From Adiantum capillus-veneris (Eukaryota; Streptophyta; Polypodiopsida; Polypodiales; Pteridaceae), in assembly GCA_014529385.2 (NCBI GenBank), contig CM043963.1, forward strand, positions 74,369,412 to 74,433,411: a stretch of 64,000 nt of DNA. Reading direction: 5' to 3'. Shown here one piece after another: positions 22,825 through 31,766 of the stretch. The translations under genes were made by a program, and so were the position numbers. Each line of letters begins with the position of its first letter. The first letter of the stretch is position 1. The notes beneath the pieces are model-generated. The model saw nothing but the letters and a program-made list of their open reading frames with translations. It did no database searches and was not told the origin of the DNA.

Positions 22825-23712
22825 TTAATAAGTCTTTCTTAAGGCGTGCCATTTTAATTGCAGCTGCATCCAAAGTGGTGATATACCATTTACTCCACGA
22901 GCAAGCTTAGGATCAAAGACATTGAAATGCATTTTCTCCAAGGAGTTGAGAAGCACCCCAGCCGGAACTGCTGGTAAAAGCACTGGAACAGCAGCGGACG
23001 GTACTGTGCCCGCCAATGCATGGGCTTTGGAAAGATGCGCTTCTGCCACTGATGCAACATCCAGCACTGCATTAGCTAAACCTTCACTATATACTTTTCG
23101 ATAGATATCCTCCTGCGACACACTGTGCCTTGCTGCAACTTCTATCGGTATATACGTATGATGGAACAAACTGTGATGAGGACTAGCTTTAAGTAAAAGA
23201 CCAATACCCTCAGCCTTGCCTACATGAGAAGCAGCATGATCAGCAGAGGTTGATCGTACTCCAGCGGCCTCTAGGGTGAGATATAGCAAAGCAGAGGCAG
23301 TATTCTCCACATATTTCTCAACCTCCTGCATAGTCCTTGGTGCACCCTCCCTCTCCAAATCAGATTGCCTTGCATCAAGTATCCTTGAAAACCAGAGCTT
23401 GCTCAACTTGTGCTCTGCGATAACTGGACTGAGGGCAGTGACCACTGGATGTTCCAGTAACTTGCCTTTGTAAAGGCCATCCAGTGCCTCTCGCCACCAT
23501 TGAAAGCGCATCATTGCAAGATGTGGCTCCCTGGCACTTTCAAGGATACGTCCTGTCTCGACATTGAATGCACGTAGTGTGAATGCTGCTGTACGAAGCC
23601 CCACAGGTAGATGAAGCAGTGTCAAGTAATGGACATAGTCATGGACTTGAACCTGCTGCACACAATAAGAAAGTGCACCCCGAAGCGCCACCGATGCTGA
23701 ACTCTTGGACAT
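22825..23712 (-). CDS. NDUFAF6-like mitochondrial complex I assembly factor (squalene/phytoene synthase fold)
   Basis: A complete 295-codon frame starting MSKSSASVALRGALSYCVQQ and ending LQLKWHALRKTY-stop. Recognisable blocks are YVHYLTLLHLPVGLRTAAF (N-terminal helix), AFNVETGRI, MRFQWWREALDGLY near residue 75, ENTASALLYLTLEAAG, and DHAASHVGKAEGIGLLLKA, where prenyl synthases have their second motif. The length fits plant members (about 300 aa). Members of this family in animals are needed for assembly of respiratory complex I at the inner mitochondrial membrane, and the Asp-rich catalytic motifs of true prenyl synthases are not kept, as here. The frame extends 14 codons upstream without an ATG, so I chose Met at 23712, which also fits plant homologues starting shortly before the SYCVQQV block. 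No intron is seen in the coding part. Function in plants is inferred from homology. Confidence 0.85.
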   Translation of the reverse strand: MSKSSASVALRGALSYCVQQVQVHDYVHYLTLLHLPVGLRTAAFTLRAFNVETGRILESAREPHLAMMRFQWWREALDGLYKGKLLEHPVVTALSPVIAEHKLSKLWFSRILDARQSDLEREGAPRTMQEVEKYVENTASALLYLTLEAAGVRSTSADHAASHVGKAEGIGLLLKASPHHSLFHHTYIPIEVAARHSVSQEDIYRKVYSEGLANAVLDVASVAEAHLSKAHALAGTVPSAAVPVLLPAVPAGVLLNSLEKMHFNVFDPKLARGVNGISPLWMQLQLKWHALRKTY

Positions 23713-24143
23713 AAATTTGGTCCAATTTGATCCAAAAGTTGTTGTAGATAGCAAGCTGGAAATTTTTTATCCTATGCAGATGCTATACTAGGCAGTATCA
23801 GACAAATGACCCTCAGCTCAGAAAGGACAAAAAATATTAAATATAAGTACTTTTTACTACATGAACCACAACTTGGCTTCATCAATGGTTGTCTGCCTAC
23901 AAACATCCAGAGCCATGGTAAAAATTCAGAAAGAATAAACTCCTCTGTGTGCGCCCATGACTGCATGCGTGTGTGTTCCATGCATGCATGTGTGCACACA
24001 TGCGTCCGTGCGGGTGTGTAGTGTGTGCCCACATGTGTGCGTTCCTTGCACCCTCTCTGCATAATTAGGCGGAACAACATTAAGTACAGCTCAAAAAACA
24101 CAATTATTTACTTTTTTGAAAAGAATGTCACCTCCTGCATGAA

Positions 24144-24256
24144 ATAGCTTTGGAATTTCCCAAAGGAAGTGAGGGTTGTTTTACAGCGGAGGAGGTATAC
24201 ATAGCTCTGGAACCTCCCAAAGGAAGTGAGGGTTGTTTACGGCGGGGGAGGTATAC
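24144..24256. repeat. Two tandem copies of a 56-57-bp unit
   Basis: ATAGCTTTGGAATTTCCCAA and ATAGCTCTGGAACCTCCCAA begin two near-identical units, each ending in GGAGGTATAC. A third start (ATAGCTTT) follows. Confidence 0.85.
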
Positions 24257-24393
24257 ATAGCTTTCCCGGCCTATATTGCCATGTATCGCCTTACCCAATA
24301 GGCTTGCCCATTAGAGAGTTTCAAGAATTTTATTTGGTTTTCCCTAGTTCACTATGTCGCGAGGGCTGTCTATGTGACTCGAGAGCCAGGGAA

Positions 24394-24415
24394 GGGGGGG
24401 GGGGGGGGGGGGGGG
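24394..24415. repeat. Poly(G) tract, 22 bp
   Basis: An uninterrupted G run just left of element F. The length may be unreliable in sequencing, and it could form a G-quadruplex. Confidence 0.9.
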
Positions 24416-24472
24416 TTATATGTGACCCCCTCTTGAACAAATATGTTGCAGAGTGGTGCCCGTATTTTTGGG

Positions 24473-25624
24473 TGTCACGTGACACATCCAACCCTATGTG
24501 TCCATGGACAAGCTACAGCATGATCAGAGTTCAGTCAATCCAGTCAGTCTAGATTAGCAATGATTTGGCACTTTTGTGAGTCTATTCGTAGACCGTGCAT
24601 GCCCAGTCACTTAGCATAGATGCATATCCTCTGGTTGCACACAGCATGATCATCAGTATTCCCTTCAGAATCCATCAGATTCAGTTAGGGGAATTTTCCA
24701 GTGCATTTAGCCTATTTCCCCTAATTTTGGTATTTTCACTTATTATTTTTAAGTGACTTCCCAACAAAAGTAGGTAGGGCAATTTTGCTAAGTTAATATA
24801 TAAGCAAACCCAAGTTAGCACTTTTTGGCAGAAGAGGCAGCAGGCGCACATGCTCAACAGGCACCTTCTCAGCAGAACCCCAGCAGTACCCCAACGTTTT
24901 GGAGTTCCTTCATCGCCGAGCATCTTCACCACTTGGCGTTTTTCCATGATCACCAAACCCTACAGTTCCCTAGCGTTTGCAGATTTCATATGTCGCTAGC
25001 CCTACCAACAACCTAGCGTTTTCCATTGCCGTCATCGCCAACTTTGTCCTCAGCCCTAGCGTTTTCCCTAGCGTTAGTAAAATCAGACCAGCGTTTTTGG
25101 TTTGTAGCCTATTTCGCGTCAGAACAGCAGCGTTTTCAGCATTAGACACAGTAGCAGATTCAGCCCTTGAAGCATTGCAGAAGACCCCCATTTTCAGCCC
25201 TCGAAAACGCAGCCAAACAGTCATTTTCAGCCACCGAAACAGCCCCGAAATTCAGCAGTTAGAAGACCATAGATTTGAGCCCTAAAGTCGTCGTCGTCAC
25301 CACCGTCGTCGTCATCGGCATAGTCCCAAGTTGCATCAGTCCATTGCATACGCATTGTACCACTTTGTGCAATCAATAGTAGACCACTCTCACCGACGAG
25401 AGTGGGGCCTTCGGAGGAGGGTTTTACAACGTCTCTGGTGTCGTATCTCTCTTCTCTCTCTATCTCTCAGTCTCATACACTTGCACGTACTTTGTTTGTG
25501 ATCATAGCACTTTCCATTAAGAACGGAAGGCTCTACCTTGCATAAGAACTAAAAGGAACCTTGAGCACAGTTCGGAGCACTCATCTTGAGCAAAGCACAA
25601 ACAATCATTCCGCTGCACCTTACA
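24473..25624 (+). repeat. F 5' LTR (1152 bp)
   Basis: Bounded by TG...CA. It has a TATATAAGC box at 24797-24805 and many repeats of GCGTTTT and TTTTCAGCC in the downstream half. Compared with the 3' LTR it has an extra stretch of about 33 bp (around 25160-25195), plus point differences, which suggests moderate age. Confidence 0.9.
24797..24804 (+). promoter_or_regulatory. TATA box of the F LTR
   Basis: TATATAAG is conserved in both LTRs and in the solo LTR, in a suitable position for LTR transcription. Confidence 0.5.
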
Positions 25625-25625
25625 T

Positions 25626-25637
25626 TGGTATCAGAGC
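25626..25637 (+). other. F primer-binding site (initiator Met tRNA)
   Basis: TGGTATCAGAGC, the standard complement of the plant initiator tRNA-Met 3' end, starts one base after the 5' LTR. Confidence 0.9.
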
Positions 25638-25946
25638 TTTGGCAGTGTTCTGTATCACTCAAGGAAAGAACCACAAGAATTTTTTTTGCTTGTTGAGGTC
25701 GCACGAACCCAAGTTCGCTTGGGCGTGTCGATTCATAATCGTGTTTTGTTGAAGAGTGACAAGAATCCCAAGAAAGAAGGGCTTGTTCACCCTCCCCTTG
25801 TGTCTCTTTTCACTCATTGAGAGCGGACCGTGCACTTAGCGGCCGGCCAATCGACGTGAGGTGGGAAAAAGAAACCTTGGTGTGAGCGCAAGGCCGCCTA
25901 GGGGTGCGCCCACGGAACGGAGTAGAACTCGGGTGAAGAGAAGATC

Positions 25947-26669
25947 TGTAACAAACTATTGACGTGTCAAAGCCTAAAGAATGGAGCCAACTTACAGATG
26001 ATGTGGCTGCCCGAGAGCAAAAACCCTAACCCTAATTTCTGCCAGAAACCCTAACTGCTGAAACCCTAATTTTGGAAACCCTAACCCTAAAACTTGTGAA
26101 CCCTAATTTTGGAAACCCTAACCCTAAAACCTACAAACCCTAATTCTAGAAACCCTAAGAAGAACAAGCAACAGAAGAAGTCCTACCAACTTATGGGGAC
26201 CCTGTCGGATGGGACCCCAAGTGACATAAAGGCATTAAAAATAAAGCAGAACACACTCAAAAGACTTTGCACATCAAAATATGATGATGTGGCACTTGTA
26301 CGGACGTCTCGGAATTCGCGGCGGATTTTTAGGGAAATCCCGAAATTTTAGGAAAGTGATTTTTTGGGGTCAGCTTTTCATATTTGATGCTTTTAGGCTT
26401 TGGGCCTTTAAATATGAGCCTTGGGGGCCCTCTCTTGTACTCTTTAGCGCACAGATTGCAGAGGAGGTGCTGTTGTACTTTGTGAATCGGCAGTAATATA
26501 AAGAAATACCGAAAGGGGCGCCAAGGTTCGGGGCCAATACTCTTTGGGGTGGAATTCCGCCACTCCATGTCGCATGTCGTCTCTCTCTTTCAGTTCAGTT
26601 GTTATTGAAGTGCTAAAAGTTTGTTCAGTCTGTTCTTTTCTATTGGCACGTGGTGCCCGCCTTGTGACA
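25947..26669 (+). repeat. E2 copy 1, 5' LTR (723 bp)
   Basis: Contains a cluster of telomere-like AAACCCTAACCC units at 26015-26160 and the core motif AAAGAAATACCGAAAGGGGC near 26500. It differs from the 3' LTR at scattered sites and small gaps. Confidence 0.9.
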
Positions 26670-26854
26670 GTGGTATCAGAGCATCAGGCGTGTGCTTTTC
26701 TGAAAGCATACCGGTCCTACAAAAGAGCAGACAGAGCTATTGGAATTGAATTATATTTGAGGTATTAGCCACTCCCACCCTTACTTCATCGCGCATCGAG
26801 CGCGCTCCCGTCTTCACCGCTCATGTCTTACAGGGCATAAGCCAATTAAGATCC

Positions 26855-27240
26855 CTTGCAAGAGAAGGATCCAGATTTGTTTCAAGTCACTGTTTTTCTC
26901 AGAAGCAGTGCCATGCAGATGTTGATGTCTACAGCTACCAAGCAGCATACTCCAAGTACTTGGCAAGCTTTCAAGAAAATTTTTGCCCGAAGTTATATGG
27001 TTTCTGACATCTTTCTTCGGAGTGCAACTTCTGGCAGAGTGGGGTATCCTGAAATGCTTGCCATGGAAACCCTAGCAAATTATAACTTGAAATTTCTCGA
27101 CATCTTTCAGTAGATGTCTCTTCACGAGCAGATGACTTTGGAGATCCAGTGCGATTGCTATCTTGAGACTACCATCGCCGCCAACAAAACATTGTCTATC
27201 CAAGAGCTGATGGACCATGCTGTGCTCGGCTACGAACTTA
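26855..27240 (+). pseudogene. E2 gag remnant
   Basis: Translated pieces match the gag of the minus-strand E2 copy: the STWQAFKKIFARSYM block near 26965, then LAMETLANYNLKFLDIF, and IQELMDHAVLGYEL near 27210. Stops and deletions remove the N-terminus and the zinc knuckle. Confidence 0.75.
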
Positions 27241-27528
27241 CGGAATGAACCTAACCCTAATTTTTGGTGCAGGTTCCAGGATGGAAAGTCGGTCGACTTT
27301 TCGAGCTCGACTGATGTCGAGATTGCTTTTTTTAAGTTTCAAATCTGTTTGAGAACTTGTTCGATGATCCTGTTTGGAATTTGTTTGAAATGGATGCTAT
27401 CTGTTTTAAACTTGTTTTGGTGCCGATTTGAATTGTTTGACTCTGGTTTGATACTGGTTTCAATGATTGGTGATTTTACTCCCGGGTGGAGAAGTGAGAA
27501 ATGATGTTTGAGAATGATTGTTCATACT

Positions 27529-27875
27529 CATGGCCCGGACCCTTGTGGTTATTTGCGGGGGGAGTATTGAATGATTAAAAAGTGTTGTTTTTAGTCATGG
27601 CCCGGACCCTTGTGGTTATTTACGGGGGGAGTATTGTTGTTGTTACTCCTGGCCCGGACCTGGATGGTTATGCGGGAGGAGTATTAAGAAGTCTGAGCAG
27701 TGGTTACTCTCAGCACCTCCAAACGATGCAGGCTGCGGTCTGGGGGGCGTTTGGTTGTAAAAGGCGTCTATATCTCATGGCCCGGACCTTTTTAGGTTAT
27801 TTGCGGGAGGAGTGATGAGGGAGTCGTTGAACAGCTCATGGCCCAGACCTGGATGGTTATTTGCGGAGGGAGTGT
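27529..27875 (+). repeat. Five reiterated purine-tract modules in the E2 3' region
   Basis: A module of about 37-40 bp with CATGGCCCGGACC followed by GGTTATTTGCGGGGGGAGT recurs at about 27529, 27594, 27656, 27776 and 27836 with variation. The G-rich part resembles a polypurine tract. The same modules occur in the old copy near 10125-10500. Confidence 0.8.
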
Positions 27876-28226
27876 TCATTGGCGGCTTTATGTTTCTATG
27901 TCTTGTAACATGCATATGTGAGCATTTGTGTTGCATTGTGATGTGCCAACTACTGAATATTCCTAATTGGATGAGATTGCCTGGGTATGTAATTTTAGTG
28001 CATCAAGACACCCGTGGAAGATCAGTACGGTCTGGGTGTGATGGCTAATTTTACTACACCGGAATATCAAGAGTTCCGATCTGGACGAAAGGAGAAGCTA
28101 ACTCCTTAATAAAAAGAGCAAACTGATTGTCCCTCGGAATGACCCTCGGAAATTTTTGAGCTAACTTGAGTTGTTTTGCAGATATGTTGTAATCGCGGAC
28201 GATTACTCTCTTTCAAGAAGGGGAGA

Positions 28227-28953
28227 TGTAACAAACTGCTGATGTGTCAAAGCCTAAAGAATGGAGCCAACTTACAGATGATGTGGCTGCCAAAGAGCAA
28301 AAACCCTAACCCTAATTTCTGCCAGAAACCCTAACTGCTGAAACCCTAATTCTGGAAACCCTAACCCTAAAACCTGCGAACCCTAATTCTGGAAACCCAA
28401 CCCTGAAACCTGCAAACCCTAATTCTAGAAACCCTAAGAAGAACAAGCAACAGAAGAAGAAGTCCTACCAACTTATGAGGACCCCGTCCGATGGGGCCCC
28501 AAGTGACATAAAGGCATTAAAAATAAAGCTAAACACACTCAAAAGACTTTGCACATCAAAATATGATGATGTGGCACCTGTACGGACGTCCCGGAATTCG
28601 CGGCGAATTTTTAGGGAAATCCCGAAATTTTAGGAAAGTGATTTTTTGGGGTCAACTTTTCATATTTGATGCTTTTAGGCTTGGGGCCTTTAAATATGAG
28701 CCTTGGGGGCCCTCTCTTGTACTCTTTAGCGGGCAGATTGCAGAGGAGGTGCTGTTGTACTTTGTGAATCGGCAGTAATATAAAGAAATACCGAAAGGGG
28801 CGCCAAGGTTTGGGGCCAATACTCTCTGGGGTGGAATTCCGCCACTCCGTGTCGCGTGTCGTCTCTCTCTCTTTCAGTTCAGTTATTATTGAAGTGCTAA
28901 AAGTTTGTTCAGCCTGTTCTTTTCTATTGGCACGTGGTGCCCGCCTTGTGACA
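28227..28953 (+). repeat. E2 copy 1, 3' LTR (727 bp)
   Basis: Same TG...CA ends as the 5' LTR, preceded by the polypurine tract AAGAAGGGGAGA. Telomere-like units and the core motif are conserved. Confidence 0.9.
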
Positions 28954-29465
28954 AGATCCTTCTCAAACGCGGTTTGCAAGCCAAAGAAAACCTCAAGAAC
29001 CTCAAGAACCCAAGAACCCAAGTTCCTCGTGGACTTAAGAACCGAAGATCCCAAGAACCCACAAGAACCCACGACTTCAGAATGATCATCACTCGAAGCG
29101 GAATGGATACTTCGCTTGGAGGTGATGAGCATGAGAGAGGCGAAGAAGAATTTTCCCCACCAGGAGGTTTTTCCGACCCTCCCCCTTCACCATCTACGAC
29201 AAGGATTGCGCTAACTTCTATGGAGGAGTTGGACCAGGAAAGAAAAGCAGAAATAGAGCGTGAACACAAAGAAAGAATGGGAGCCATAGAGCGTAACTAC
29301 ACAGAAAGAATGGCAGCCATAGATCGCAAGAACAAAGCAATAAGGCAAGAGATGTTGCGACTCTTTTCTCGAATGCAGGCACAGATGCAACAGGATCGAG
29401 AAAAGGAGACTCTCTCAGTCCTTCTTCTCCAAAGCATGACACACAGGATTTGCATGATTGTGTGA
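28954..29465 (+). pseudogene. F internal ORF piece with coiled coil (gag-like)
   Basis: After the nested E2 element, the F frame reads through a basic stretch and then MIITRSGMDTSLGGDE at about 29082, a Pro-rich linker, and a charged coiled coil from ELDQERKAEIEREHKERMGA to MQAQMQQDREKE. The repeated ER.YTERMAAI.RKNKA pattern suggests an internal repeat of about 14 residues. It stops at 29465. It may be the N-terminal part of a Gag split by E2, because the start lies upstream of the nested insertion. No zinc knuckle is present. Confidence 0.5.
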
Positions 29466-29468
29466 AGC

Positions 29469-30308
29469 ATGACTCACAATGATTTGCATGATGATTTGAA
29501 TGACAATGATAAGCATGATGATTTGGATGACAAAGATAAGCATGATCATTTGAATGATATTGCTAAGCATGATGATTTGGATGATAATGATGAGCATGAT
29601 GCTTTGCATGATCAAGATGTGATTTCTCACAAGCATGATGATTTGCATGATCAAGATGTGATTTCTCACAAGAATGATGAGTTGCATGAAGATGATGTGA
29701 TTGTTCACAAGGATGATGTGTTAGTGGATGCTTTTTCTAGCGAAGCTAACCTCGTTGTAGATTCGATCAATCACAAAGAACCGATCTTGGCTTTCGAGTC
29801 GAGGTCCAAAGAACCCCCACAGAACGATTCGATCATTCAAGAAGGATCGATCTTGGCTCTCGAGCCTAGGTCCAAAGAACCCTCACAGGAAGTATTATGT
29901 GTTCGCATGATTGATACGCACGCATTGTTCGAGTGTTTCATTCGTGATCGTTTCCTGTATTTTCGTCAGCATCGTTATGTGATCCCTTTTCCTAGGCATG
30001 ACATATTGTATGTTGAGCACGTTTCTCTCATGGATGAGCACGAATGTATGTGGATTTTTCGTGAAAAGCTGAAAAGTATGCATGTAAGGAAGTCACATTC
30101 CATGTCTCTTCCTTGGCATGACACAGTTTCCGAACGAGCACATAAAAGTGTGAGCACCAAGCATGGGCATTTCCGTTGTGAATTGCCACAGTTGATTGCT
30201 CTAGATCATAAGAGAAAGATTCGATCTCATTGTTTGCGTGTATGTGGTGAACGGTTTAGCACTCCGTTTCTTTGTTCAACCACATTGCATGCACAATCTT
30301 TGAGGTAG
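29469..30308 (+). CDS. His/Asp-rich repeat protein of element F, function unknown
   Basis: An open frame of 279 residues begins four bases after the preceding stop and lies in the same frame, so a single stop codon may separate two halves of one protein. Residues 1-75 are built of short repeats such as HDDLHD, NDNDKHDDLDD and HDQDVISHK, giving an extreme His/Asp content that could bind metal ions. Residues 95-140 contain two copies of a KEPILAFESRSKEP-like unit. The C-terminal half is basic with scattered His and Cys and matches no family I know. It occupies the place where pol would stand in an autonomous element. Whether it is translated is unknown. Confidence 0.5.
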   Translation: MTHNDLHDDLNDNDKHDDLDDKDKHDHLNDIAKHDDLDDNDEHDALHDQDVISHKHDDLHDQDVISHKNDELHEDDVIVHKDDVLVDAFSSEANLVVDSINHKEPILAFESRSKEPPQNDSIIQEGSILALEPRSKEPSQEVLCVRMIDTHALFECFIRDRFLYFRQHRYVIPFPRHDILYVEHVSLMDEHECMWIFREKLKSMHVRKSHSMSLPWHDTVSERAHKSVSTKHGHFRCELPQLIALDHKRKIRSHCLRVCGERFSTPFLCSTTLHAQSLR

Positions 30309-30627
30309 ACAAGATTTTCACTTTACATGGAATGGGTATGTTCATGGTTTTGTGTTGGAGATGGTTTCAGGAATTTTCAGCCATGGAGATTCTTGAAGAC
30401 GGAAGAAGCAGGTCTCTAGACGAAGTTGAAGCAAGGAAGGAGCCACAGAAGACTTTGTGTCGCTTTCAGCGCGGCCCAAAGAAGCAAGCGTTGCAGACCT
30501 TTATGAAGTTCAAGTACCGCACGACCCACACATCAGAGTGGGCCGGCGAAGGGTCCCTTCCAAGATTTCGGATACTATTGGCGATCTCCCTCGACGCCAT
30601 ACAGTTCGATACTAGTACCTCACTTTG
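30309..30627 (+). other. F internal 3' region, no confident product
   Basis: A frame of about 118 residues (30272-30628, MEILEDGRSRSL in the middle) overlaps the previous one and runs up to the polypurine tract. It shows no known domain. Confidence 0.35.
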
Positions 30628-30639
30628 AAAAGAAGGGGA
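30628..30639 (+). other. F polypurine tract
   Basis: AAAAGAAGGGGA lies directly before the 3' LTR and would prime plus-strand synthesis. Confidence 0.85.
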
Positions 30640-31761
30640 TGTCACGTGACACATCCAACCCTATGTGTCCGTGGACAAGCTACAGCATGATCAGGGTTCA
30701 GTCAGTCCAGTCAGTCTAGATTAGCAGTGATCTGACACTTTTGTGAGTCTATTCGTAGACCGTGCATGCCCAGTCACTTAGCATAGATGCATATCCTCTG
30801 GTTGCACACAGCATGATCATCAGTATTCCCTTCAGAATCCATCAAATTCAGTTAGGGGAATTTTCCAGTGCATTTAGCCTATTTTCCCTATTTTTGGTAT
30901 TTTCACTTATTATTTTTAAGTGACTTCCCAACAAAAGTAGGTAGGGCAATTTTGCTAAGTTAATATATAAGCAAACCCAAGTTAGCACTTTTTGGCAGAA
31001 GAGGCAGTAGGAGCACATGCTCAACAGACACCTTCTCAGGAGTACTCCCAGCGTTTTGGAGTTCCTTCATCGCCGCGCATCTTCAGCACTTGGCGTTTTT
31101 CCCATGATCGCCAAACCCTACAGTTCCCTAGCGTTTGCAGATTTCATCTGTCGCTAGCCCTACCAACAGCCTGGCGTTTCCCATTGCCGTCATCGCCAAC
31201 TTTGTCCTCAGCCCTAGCCTTTTCCCTAGCGTTAGTAAAATTAGACAAGCGTTTTTGGTTTGCAGCCTATTTCGCGTCAGAACAGCAGCGTTTTCAGCAT
31301 TAGACACAATAGCAGATTCAGCCCTCGAAAACGCAGCCAAACAGTCATTTTCAGCCACCGAAACAGCCCCGAAATTCAGTAGTTAGAAGACCACAGATTT
31401 CAGCCCTAAAGTCGTCGTCGTCACCACCGTCGTCGTTGTCAGCATAGTCCCAAGTTGCATCAGTCCATTGCATACGCATTGTACCACTTTGTGCAATCAA
31501 TAGTAGACCACTTTCGCCGACAAGAGTGGGGCCTTCGGAGGAGGGTTTTACAACAACTCTGGTGTCGTATCTCTCTTCTCTCTCTATCTCTCAGTCTCAT
31601 ACACTTGCACGCACAGTGTCCATTCACTTTGTTTGTGATCATAGCACTTTCCATTAAGAACGGAAGGCTCTACCTTCCATAAGAACTAAAAGGAACCTTG
31701 AGCACAGTTCGGAGCACTCATCTTGAGCAAAGTGCAAAAAATCATTCCGCTGCACCTAACA
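30640..31761 (+). repeat. F 3' LTR (1122 bp)
   Basis: Same ends as the 5' LTR, with TATATAA at 30964-30970. It ends in CCTAACA and is followed by the TTGGG duplication. Confidence 0.9.
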
Positions 31762-31766
31762 TTGGG

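Larger units (their letters stand above)
25947..28953 (+). mobile_element. Element E2 copy 1: internally deleted LTR retrotransposon, nested in F
   Basis: LTRs start TGTAACAAACT and end TTGTGACA, with AGATC on both sides (25942-25946 and 28954-28958) as a perfect 5-bp target duplication. A primer-binding site TGGTATCAGAGC at 26671-26682 follows the 5' LTR with one spacer base. GAAGGGGAGA just before 28227 is the polypurine tract. The 1.56-kb internal region holds only scraps of gag (26855-27240) and a non-coding 3' part with reiterated modules. It has no pol. Compare the minus-strand copy at 54473-58309, which keeps most of gag. Confidence 0.92.
24473..31761 (+). mobile_element. Element F: non-autonomous LTR retrotransposon with nested E2
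   Basis: Two LTRs starting TGTCACGTGACACATCC and ending in CA enclose a primer-binding site, an internal region and a polypurine tract. The element is flanked by TTGGG on both sides (24468-24472 and 31762-31766), a perfect 5-bp target duplication. Without the nested E2 element (25947-28953 plus its AGATC duplication) it is about 4.3 kb. The internal region codes for a coiled-coil protein piece and an unusual His/Asp-rich protein. No protease, RT or integrase was found, so it must use enzymes from another element. A solo LTR of the same family lies at 8508-9707. Confidence 0.9.

Noticed and set aside
24226-24552. 108-codon frame running from the poly(G) tract into the F LTR
   Set aside because: Crosses the insertion boundary of element F and a homopolymer, so it is a chance frame.
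25626-25640. TGGTATCAGAGC strings as possible tRNA gene parts
   Set aside because: They are primer-binding sites next to LTR ends; no cloverleaf sequence surrounds them.
26015-26160. AAACCCTAA clusters as interstitial telomere or chromosome end
   Set aside because: They are interspersed with other bases and recur at the same place in both E2 LTRs, so they belong to the LTR.
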